From Nomia melanderi (Eukaryota; Arthropoda; Insecta; Hymenoptera; Halictidae), in assembly GCF_051020985.1 (NCBI RefSeq), contig NW_027475160.1:744001-808000 (forward strand): a DNA stretch of 64,000 nucleotides. Direction: 5' to 3'. Positions 52,026-62,932 of the stretch are shown in pieces. Under the pieces are notes generated by a model that did not search any database, had not been told where the DNA came from, and saw nothing but the letters and a program-made list of their open reading frames with translations. Numbering within the stretch: position 1 is the stretch's first letter; each line of letters starts with the position of its first letter. The position numbers and the translations under genes were made by a program.

Positions 52026-55000
52026 AAAATCACCGTCCCATGGGGCCGGACACTCAGGGTCGGGTAAAAATACAATATATATCTGGTGATATCTCGGGTG
52101 CTATTAGAGATAGCGCGATAAATCGAATTGAATTATCTGCAGGAGGCCCTGGCGCATGTATCTGTGCAGCGGGAACGACCTCGGACCACCAGGATCCGAG
52201 AAAACCACCGTCTCATGGGGCTGGACACTCAGGGTCGGGGAAAAATACAATATATATCTGGTGATATCTCGGGTGCTATTACAGATAGCCCAATAAATCA
52301 AAGTACATTATTTGTAGGAGGCCCTGGCGCATGAATCTGTGCAGCGGGATCGACCTCGGACCACCAGGGGCCGAGAAAACCACCGACACATGGGGCCGGA
52401 CAATCAGGGTCAGGGAAAAATCCAATATATATCAGGTGATATCTCGGGTGCTATTAGAGATCGAGCAATAAATCAAAGTGCATTGTCTGTAGGAGGCCCT
52501 GGCGCATGAATCTGTGCAGCGGGAACGACCTCGGACCACCAGGGGCCGAGAAAACCACTGTCTCATGGGGCCGGGCACTCAGGTTCAGGGAAAAATCCAA
52601 TATATATCTGGAGATATCTCGGATGCTATAACAGATAGCGCAAAAAATCAAATTGCATTGGCTGTAGGGGGCCCTGGCGCATGAATCTGGGCAGCGGGAA
52701 CGACCTCGGACCACTAGGGGCCGAGAAAACCACCGTCTCATGGGGCCGGGCACTCAGGATCAGGGAAAAGTCCAATATATATCTGGTGATATCTCGAGTG
52801 CTATTAGAGATAGCGCAATAAACCAAAGTGAATTATCTGCAGGAGGCCCTGGCGCATGAATCTGTGCAGCGGGAACGACCTCGGACCACCAGGGGCCGAG
52901 AAAACCACCGTCTCATGCGGCCGGACACTCAGGGTCAGGGGAAAATCCAATATATATCTGGTGATATCTAGGGTGCTATTAGAGATAGCTCAATAAACCC
53001 AAGTGAATTATCTGCAGGAGGCCCTGGCGCATGAATCTGTGCAGCGGGAACGACCTCGGACCACCAATGGCCGAGAAAACCACCGTCTCATGGGGCCGGA
53101 CACTCAGGGTCAGGGAAAAATCCAGCATATATCTGGTGATATCTCGGGTGTTATGACAGATAGCGCAATAAATCAAAGTGCATTGTCTGCATGAGGCCCT
53201 GTCGCATGAATCTGTGCAGCGGGATCGACCTCGGACCACCAGGGGTCGAGAAAACCACCGGAACATGGGGCCGGGCACTCAGGGTCAGGGAAAAATCCAA
53301 TATATATCTGGTGATATCTCGGGTGCTATTACAGATAGCGCAGTAAACCAAAGTGAATTATCTTCTGGAGGCCCTGGCGCATGAATCTGTGCAGCGGGAA
53401 CGACCTCGGACCACCAAGGGCCGAGAAAATTACAGTCTCATGGGCCCGGGCACTCAGGGTCAGGGGAAAATCCAATATATATCTGGTGATATCTCGGGTG
53501 CTATTAGAGATAGCGCAATAAACCAAAGTGAATTATCTGCAGGAGGCCCTGGCTCATGAATCTCTGCAGCGGGAACGACCTCGGACCACCAGGGGCCGAG
53601 GAAACCACCGTCCCATGGGGCCGGACACTCAGGGTCAGGGAAAAATCCATTATATATCTGGTGATATCTCGGGTGCTATTACAGATAGCGCATTAAACCA
53701 AAGTGAATTATCTGCAGGTGGCCCTGGCGCATGAATCTGTGCAGCGGGAACGACCTCGGACCACCAGGTGCCGAGAAAACCACCGTCTCATGGGGCCGGA
53801 AACTCAGGGTCAGGGAAAAATCCAATATATATCTGGTGATACCTCGGGTGCTATTACAGATAGCGCAATAAATCAAAGTGCATTGTCTGTAGGAGGCCCT
53901 GGCGCATGAATCTGTGCAGCGGGAACGACCTCGGACCACCAGGGGCCGAGGAAACCACCGTCCCATGGTGCCGGACACTCAGGGTCAGGGAAAAATCCAA
54001 TATATATCTGGTGATATCTCGGGTGCTGTTTCAGATCGCGAAATAAATCAAAGTGCATTGTCTGTAGGAGGCCCTGGCGCAAGAATCTGTGCAGCGGGAA
54101 CGACCTCCGACCACCAGGGACCGAGAAAACCAGCGTCTCATGGGGCAGGACACTCAGGTTCAGGGAAAAATCCAATATATAGCAGGTGATATCTCGGGTA
54201 CTATTACAGATAGCGCAATAAATCAAAGTGCATTGTCTGTAGGAGGCCCTGGCGCATGAATCTGTGCAGCGGGAACGACCTCGGACGACCAATGGCCGAG
54301 AAAATTACAGTCTCACGGGCCCGGGCACTCAGGGTCAGGGGAAAATCCAATATATATCTGGTGATATCTCGGGTGCTATTTCAGATAGCGCAATAAATCA
54401 AAGTGCATTATCTGCAGGAGGCCCTGGCGCGTGAATCTGTGCAGCGGGAACGACCTCGGACCACCAGGGGCTGAGAAAACCACCGTCTCATGGGGCCGGA
54501 CACTCAGGGTCAGGGAAAAATCCAATATATATCTGGTGATATCTCGGGTGCTATTAGAGATAGCGCAATAATCCAAAGTGAATTATCTGCAGGAGGCCCT
54601 GGCGCATTAATCTGCGCAGCGGGAACGAACTCGGAACACCAGCGGCCGAGAAAATTACAGATTTTCGGTATCCGTCACCCAATTTCATGTAAAAATCCAG
54701 CATATATCTGGTGATATCTCGGGTTGTATTACAGATAGCGCGATAAATCAAAGTGCATTGTCTGCAGGAGGCCCTGGCGCATGAATTTGGGCAGCGGGAA
54801 CGACCTCGGACCACCAGGGGTCGAGAAAACCACCGTCTCATGGGGCCGGACACTGAGGGTCAGGGAAAAATCCAATATATAGCTGGTGATATCTCGTGTG
54901 CTATTAGAGATAGCGCAATAAACCAAGGTGAATTATCGGGCAGGTGGCCCTGGCGCATGAATCTGTGTAGCGGGAACGACCTCGGACCACCAGGGGCCGA

Positions 55001-58000
55001 GAAAACCACCGTCTCATGGGGCCGGACACTCAGGGTCAGGGAAAAATCCAATATATATCTGGTGATACCTCGGGTGCTATTACAGATAGCGCAATAAATC
55101 AAAGTCCATTGTCGGTAGGAGGCCCTGGCGCATGAATCTGTGCAGCGGGAACGACCTCGGACCACCAAGGGCCGAGAAAATTACAGTCTCATGGGCCCGG
55201 GCACTCAGGGTCAGGGGAAAATCCAATATATATCTGGTGATATCTCGGGTGCTATTAGAGATAGCGCAATAAACCAAAGTGAATTATCTGCAGGAGGCCC
55301 TGGCGCATGAATCTCTGCAGCGGGAACGACCTCGGACCACCAGGGGCCGAGGAAACCACCGTCCGATGGGGCCGGACACTCAGGGTCAGGGAAAAATCCA
55401 TTATATATCTGGTGATATCTCGGGTGTCATTAGAGATAGCGCGATAAATCAAAGTGCATTGTCTGCGGGAGGCCCTGGCGCATGAATCTGTGCAACAGGA
55501 ACGACCTCGCACCACCAGGGGCCGAGAAAACCACAGTCTCATGGGGCCGGACACTCAGGGTCAGGGGAAAATCCAATATATATCTGGTGATATCTCGGGT
55601 GCTATTACAGATAGCGCAATAAATCAAAGTGCATTATCTGCAGGAGGCCCCGGCGCTTGAATCTGTGCAGCAGGAACGACCTCGCACCACTAGGGGCCGA
55701 GAAAACCACAGTCTCATGGGGCCGGGCACTCAGGGTCAGGGGAAAATCCATTATATATCTGGTGATATCTCGGGTGCTATTACAGATAGCGCAATAAACC
55801 AAAGTGAATTATCTGCTGGTGGCCCTGGCGCATGAATCTGTGCAGCGGGAACGACCTCGGACCACCAGGTGCCGAGAAAACCACCGTCTCATGGGGCCGG
55901 AAACTCAGGGTCAGGGAAAAATCCAATATATATCTGGTGATACCTCGGGTCCTATTACAGATAGCGCAATAAATCAAAGTGCATTGTCTGTAGGAGGCCC
56001 TGGCGCATGAATCTGTGCAGCGGGAACGACCTCGGACCACCAGGGGCCGAGGAAACCACCGTCCCATGGTGCCGGACACTCAGGGTCAGGGAAAAATCCA
56101 ATATATATCTGGTGATATCTCGGGTGCTGTTTCAGATCGCGAAATAAATCAAAGTGCATTGTCTGTAGGAGGCCCTGGCGCAAGAATCTGTGCAGCGGGA
56201 ACGACCTCGGACCACCAGGGGCCGAGAAAACCACCGTCTCATGGGACAGGACACTCAGGTTCAGGGAAAAATCCAATATATAGCAGGTGATATCTCGGGT
56301 ACTATTACAGATAGCGCAATAAATCAAAGTGCATTGTCTGTAGGAGGCCCTGGCGCATGAATCTGTGCAGCGGGAACGACCTCGGACGACCAAGGGCCGA
56401 GAAAATTACAGTCTCACGGGCCCGGGCACTCAGGGTAAGGGGAAAATCCAATATATATCTGGTGATATCTCGGGTGCTATTACAGATAGCGCAATAAATC
56501 AAAGTGCATTATCTGCAGGAGGCCCTGGCGCGAGAATCTGTGCAGCGGGAACGACCTCGGACCACCAGGGGCCGAGAAAACCACCGTCTCATGGGGCCGG
56601 ACACTCAGGGTCAGGGAAAAATCCAATATATATCTGGTGATATCTCGGGTGCTATTAGAGATAGCGCAATAATCCAAAGTGAATTATCTGCAGGAGGCCC
56701 TGGCTCATGAATCTCTGCAGCGGGAACGACCTCGGACCACCAGGGGCCGAGGAAACCACCGTCCCATGGGGCCGGACACTCAGGGTCAGGGAAAAATCCA
56801 TTATATATCTGGTGATATCTCGGGTGCTATTACAGATAGCGCATTAAACCAAAGTGAATTATCTGCAGGTGGCCCTGCCGCATGAATCTGTGCAGCGGGA
56901 ACGACCTCGGACCACCAGGTGCCGAGAAAACCACCGTCTCATGGGGCCGGAAACTCAGGGTCAGGGAAAAATCCAATATATATCTGGTGATACCTCGGGT
57001 CCTATTACAGATAGCGCAATAAATCAAAGTGCATTGTCTGTAGGAGGCCCTGGCGCATGAATCTGTGCAGCGGGAACGACCTCGGACCACCAGGGGCCGA
57101 GGAAACCACCGTCCCATGGTGCCGGACACTCAGGGTCAGGGAAAAATCCAATATATATCTGGTGATATCTCGGGTGCTGTTTCAGATCGCGAATTAAATC
57201 AAAGTGCATTGTCTGTAGGAGGCCCTGGCGCAAGAATCTGTGCAGCGGGAACGACCTCGGACCACCAGGGGCCGAGAAAACCACCGTCTCATGGGGCAGG
57301 ACACTCAGGTTCAGGGGAAAATCCAATATATATCTGGTGATATCTCGGGTGCTATTTCAGATAGCGCAATAAATCAAAGTGCATTATCTGCAGGAGGCCC
57401 TGGCGCGTGAATCTGTGCAGCGGGAACGACCTCGGACCACCAGCGCCCGAGAAAACCACCGTCTCATGGGGCCGGACACTCAGGGTCAGGGAAAAATCCA
57501 ATATATATCTGGTGATATCTCGGGTGCTATTAGAGATAGCGCAATAATCCAAAGTGAATTATCTGCAGGAGGCCCTGGCGCATTAATCTGCGCAGCGGGA
57601 ACGAACTCGGAACACCAGCGGCCGAGAAAATTACAGATTTTCGGTATCCGTCACCCAATTTCATGTAAAAATCCAGCATATATCTGGTGATATCTCGGGT
57701 TGTATTACAGATAGCGCGATAAATCAAAGTGCATTGTCTGCAGGAGGCCCTGGCGCATGAATTTGGGCAGCGGGAACGACCTCGGACCACCAGGGGTCGA
57801 GAAAACCACCGTCTCATGGGGCCGGACACTGAGGGTCAGGGAAAAATCCAATATATAGCTGGTGATATCTCGTGTGCTATTAGAGATAGCGCAATAAACC
57901 AAGGTGAATTATCGGGCAGGTGGCCCCGGCGCATGAATCTGTGCAGCGGGAACGACCTCGGACCACCAGGGGCCGAGAAAACCACCGTCTCATGGGGCCG

Positions 58001-60780
58001 GACACTCAGGGTCAGGGAAGAATGCAATATATAGCTGGTGATATCTCGGGTGCTATTAGAGATAGAGCAATAAACCAAGGTGAATTATCAGGCAGGTGGC
58101 CCTGGCGCATGAATCTGTGCAGCGGGAACGATCTCGGACCACCAGGGGCCGAGAAAACCACCGTCTCATGGGGCCGGACACTCAGGGTCAGGGAAAAATC
58201 CAATATATATCTGGTGATACCTCGGGTGCTATTACAGATAGCGCAATAAATCAAAGTCCATTGTCGGTAGGAGGCCCTGGCGCATGAATCTGAGCAGCGG
58301 GAACGACCTCGGACCACCAAGGGCCGAGAAAATTACAGTCTCATGGGCCCGGGCACTCAGGGTCAGGGGAAAATCCAATATGTATCTGGTGATATCTCGG
58401 GTGCTATATCAGATCGCGCAATAAATCAAAGTACATTGTCTGTAGGAGGCCCTGGCTCATGACTCTGTGCAGCGGGAACGACCTCGGACCACCAGGGGCC
58501 GAGAAAACCACCGTCTCATGGGGCCGGACACTCAGGGTGAGGGGAAAATCTAATATATATCTGGTTATATCTCGGGTGCTATTAGATCTAGCGCAATAAA
58601 TCAAAGTGCATTATCTGCAGGAGGCCCTGGCGCTTGAATCTGTGCAGCAGGAACGACCTCGCACCACCAGGGGCCGAGAAAACCACAGTCTCATGGGGCC
58701 GGGCACTCAGGGTCAGGGGAAAATCCATTATATATCTGGTGATATCTCGGCTGCTATTACAGATAGCGCAATAAACCAAAGTGAATTATCTGCTGGTGGC
58801 CCTGGCGCATGAATCTGTGCAGCGGGAACGACCTCGGACCACCAGGGGTCGAGAAAACCACCGTCTCATGGGGCCGGACACTCAGGGTCAGGGAAAAATC
58901 CAATATATAGCTGGTGATATCTCGGTTGCTATTAGAGATAGGGCAATAAACCAAGGTGAATTATCGGGCAGGTGGCCCTGGCGCATGAATCTGTGCAGCA
59001 GGAACGACCTCGGACCACCAGGGGCCGAGAAAACCACAGTCTCATGGGGCCGGACACTCAGGGTCAGGGAGAAATCCATTATATATCTGGTGATATCTCG
59101 GGTGTCATTAGTGATAGCGCGATAAATCAAAGTGCATTGTCTGCGGGAGGGCCTGTAGCATGAATCTGTGCAGCGGCAACGACCTAGGACCACCAGGGGC
59201 CGAGAAAACCACCGTCACATGGGGCCGGACACTCAGGGTCAGGGAGAAATCCAATATATATCTGGTGATATCTCGGGTGCTATTAGAGATAGCGCGATAA
59301 ATCAAAGTGCATTGTCTGTAGGAGGCCCTGGCGCATGAGTCTGTGCAGCGGGAACGACCTCGGACCACCAGGGGCCGAGAAAACCACAGTCTCATGGGGC
59401 CGGACACTCAGGGTCAGGGAGAAATCCAATATATATCTGGTGATATCTCGGGTGCTATTTCAGATCGCGCAATAAATCAAAGTGCATTGTCTGTAGGAGG
59501 CCCTGGCGCATGAGTCTCTGCAGCTGGAACGACCTCGGACCACCAGGGGCCGAGAAAACCACCGTCTCATGTGGCCGGACACTCCGGGTCAGGGAAAAAT
59601 CCAATATATATCTGGTGATATCTCGGGTGCTATTACAGATAGCGCAATAAATCAAAGTGCATTGTCTGTAGGAGGCACTGGCGAATGAATCAATGCAGCT
59701 GGAACGACCTCGGACCGCCAGGGGCAGAGAAGATTACAGATATTCTGAATCCGTCACCGAAGGTCATGTAAAAATCCAATATATATCTGGTGATATCTCG
59801 GGTGCTATTAGAGATAGCGCAGTAAACCAAAGTGAATTATCTTCTGGAGGCCCTGGCGCATGAATCGGTGCAGCGGGAACGACCTCGGACAACCAGGAGC
59901 CGAGAAGACCACAGTCTCATGTTGCCGGACACTCAGGGTCAGGGGAAAATCCAATATATATCTGGTGATATCTCGGGTGCTATTAGAGATAGCGCAATAA
60001 ACCAAAGTGAATTTTCTGCAGGAGGCTCTGGCGCATGAATCTGTGCAGCGGGAACGACCTCGGACCACCAGGGGCCGAGAAAACCACCGTCTCATGGGGC
60101 CGGACACTCAGGGTCATGTAAAAATCCAATATATATCTGGTGATATCTCGGGTGCTATTACAGATAGCTCAATAAATCAAAGTGCATTGTCTGTAGGAGG
60201 CCCTGGCGCATGAATCTGTGCAGCGGGAACGACCTCGGACCACCAGGGGCCGAGAAAACGACCATCTCATGGGGTCGGACACTCAGGGTCAGGGAAAAAT
60301 CCAATATATATCTGGTGATATCTCGGGTGCTATTAGAGATAGCGCAATAAACCAAAGTGAATTATCTGCAGGAGGCCCTGGCGCATGAAACTGTTCAGCG
60401 GGATCGACCTCGGACCACGAGGGACCGAGAAATCCATGGACACATGGGGCCGGACTCTCCGGGTCAAGGAAAAATCCAATATATATCTGGTGATATCTCG
60501 GGTGCTATTACAGATACCGCAATAAATCAAAGTGCATAGTCTGTAGGAGGCCCTGGCGCATGAATCTGTGCAGCGGGATCGACCTCGGACCACCAGGGGC
60601 CTAGAAAATCACCCTCTCATGGGGCCGGACTGTCAGGGTCAGGGAAAAATCCTATATATATCTGGTGATATCTCGGGTGCTACTACAGATAGCGCAATAA
60701 ATCAATGTGCATTGTCTGTAGGAGGCCCTGGCGAATGAGTCAGTGCAGCTGGAACGACCTCGGACCGCCAGGGGCCAAGA
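52026..60780. repeat. Higher-order repeat family C
   Basis: About 50 monomers with several overlapping long-range copies. A block with CCGAGGAAACCACCGTCCCATGG and GGTGATACCTCGGG (given here as GGTGATACC) occurs at 53,700-54,330, 55,800-56,430 and 56,850-57,310, so spacings are 2,101 and 1,050 bp. About 54,330-54,950 recurs at 57,310-57,930 (offset 2,976 bp), with a class-2 box in each (54,655 and 57,631). A monomer with a one-base insertion, TTATCGGGCAGGTGGCCC or TTATCAGGCAGGTGG, is found at 54,933, 57,909, 58,085 and 58,965. Further class-2 boxes are at 59,734 and, at the edge of the block, 60,784. Confidence 0.82.
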
Positions 60781-60991
60781 AAATTACAGATATTCGGATT
60801 CCGTCACCCAAGGTCATGTAAAAATCCAGCATATATCTGGTGATATCTCGGGTGCTATTACAGATAGCGCAAAATATCAAAGTGCATTGTCTGCAGGAGG
60901 CCCTGGCGCATGAATCTGTGCAGCGGGAACGACCTCAGACCACGAGGAACCGAGAAATCCATGGACACATGGGGCCGGACTGTCCGGGTCA

Positions 60992-61045
60992 AGGAAAAAT
61001 CCAATATATATCTGGTGAGGGAAAAATCCATAATATATCTGGGGA
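60992..61045. repeat. 27-bp internal tandem duplication in a monomer (first)
   Basis: The end of the monomer, AGGAAAAATCC to CTGGTGA (60,992-61,018), is followed by a slightly altered second copy, GGGAAAAATCCATAATATAT to CTGGGGA (61,019-61,045). The monomer is therefore about 27 bp longer than normal. Confidence 0.85.
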
Positions 61046-61480
61046 TATCTCGGGTGCTATTAGAGATAGCGCAATAAACCAAAGTGAATTATCTTCTGGA
61101 GGCACTGGGGCATGAATCTGTGCAGCGGGAACGACCTCGGACCACCAGGGGACGAGAAAACCACCGTCTCATGGGGTCGGACACTCAGGGTTAGGGAAAA
61201 ATCCAATAGTATATGGTGATATCTAGGGTGCTATTACAGATACCGCAATAAATCAAAGTGCATTGTCTGTAGGAGGCACTGGCGAATGAATCGGTGCAGC
61301 AGGAACGACCTCGGACCACCAGGGGTAGAGAAAATTACAGATATTCGGAATCCGTCACCCAAGGACATGTAAAAATCCAGCATATATCTGGTGATATCTC
61401 AGGTGCTATTAGAGATAGCGCAATAAACCAAAGTGAACTGTCTGCAGGAAGCCCTGCCGCATGAATCTGTTCAGCGGGAT

Positions 61481-62206
61481 CGACCTCGGACCACGAGGGA
61501 CCGACAAAACCATCGACACATGGGGCCGGACTGTCCGGGTCAAGGAAAAATCCAATATATATCTGGTGAGGGAAAAATCCATAATATATCTGGGGATATC
61601 TCGGGTGCTATTAGAAATAGCGCAATAAACAAAAGTGAATTTTCTGCAGGAGGCCCTGGCGCATGAATCTGTGCAGCGGGATCGACCTCGGACCACCAGG
61701 GGCCGAGAAAATCACCGTCTCATGGGGCCGGACATACAGGGTCAGGGAAAAATCCAATATATATCTGGTGATATCTCGGGTGCTATTACAGATAGCGCAA
61801 TAAACCAAAGTGAGTTGTCTGCAGGAAGCCCTGGCGCATGAATCTGTTCAGCGGGATCGACCTCAAACCACGAGGGACCGAGAAAACCATCGACATATGG
61901 GGCCGGACTGATAGGGTCAAGGAAAAATCCAATATATATCTGGTGATATCTCGGGTGCTATTACAGATAGCGCAATAAATCAAAGTGCATTGTCTGCAGG
62001 AGGCCCTGGCGCATGAATCTGTGCAGCGGGAACGACCTCGGACCACCAGGGGCAGAGAAAACTACCGTCTCATGGGGCCGGACACTCAGGGTCAGGGAAA
62101 AATCCAATATATATCTGGTGATATCTCGGGTGCTATTACAGATAGCGCAATAAATCAAAGTGCATTGTCGGTAGGAGGCCCTGTCGCATGACTCTGTGCA
62201 GCGGGA
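61481..62206. repeat. 726-bp higher-order unit with 27-bp duplication, copy 1
   Basis: Four monomers, one carrying the 27-bp internal duplication (61,543-61,596). The size is explained by 4 x 175 plus 27 minus 1. The unit starts at CCTCGGACCACGAGGGACC and includes TTAGAAATAGCGCAATAAAC, GGACATACAGGG, CTCAAACCACGAGGG and GGACTGATAGGGTC as private markers. Confidence 0.87.
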
Positions 62207-62932
62207 CGACCTCGGACCACGAGGGACCGACAAAACCATCGACACATGGGGCCGGACTGTCCGGGTCAAGGAAAAATCCAATATATATCTGGTGAGGGAA
62301 AAATCCATAATATATCTGGGGATATCTCGGGTGCTATTAGAAATAGCGCAATAAACAAAAGTGAATTTTCTGCAGGAGGCCCTGGCGCATGAATCTGTGC
62401 AGCGGGATCGACCTCGGACCACCAGGGGCCGAGAAAATCACCGTCTCATGGGGCCGGACATACAGGGTCAGGGAAAAATCCAATATATATCTGGTGATAT
62501 CTCGGGTGCTATTACAGATAGCGCAATAAACCAAAGTGAGTTGTCTGCAGGAAGCCCTGGCGCATGAATCTGATCAGCGGGATCGACCTCAAACCACGAG
62601 GGACCGAGAAAACCATCGACATATGGGGCCGGACTGATAGGGTCAAGGAAAAATCCAATATATATCTGGTGATATCTCGGGTGCTATTACAGATAGCGCA
62701 ATAAATCAAAGTGCATTGTCTGCAGGAGGCCCTGGCGCATGAATCTATGCAGCGGGAACGACCTCGGACCACCAGGGGCAGAGAAAACTACCGTCTCATG
62801 GGGCCGGACACTCAGGGTCAGGGAAAAATCCAATATATATCTGGTGATATCTCGGGTGCTATTACAGATAGCGCAATAAATCAAAGTGCATTGTCGGTAG
62901 GAGGCCCTGTCGCATGACTCTGTGCAGCGGGA
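62207..62932. repeat. 726-bp higher-order unit with 27-bp duplication, copy 2
   Basis: Tandem copy of the preceding unit, with the 27-bp duplication at 62,269-62,322. Differences noticed are CTGTTCAGC against CTGATCAGC (61,846 and 62,572) and CTGTGCAGC against CTATGCAGC (62,017 and 62,743). A third start follows at about 62,933 and continues to about 63,022, but there the 27-bp duplication is absent, so the array leaves the unit before or at that point. Confidence 0.87.
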
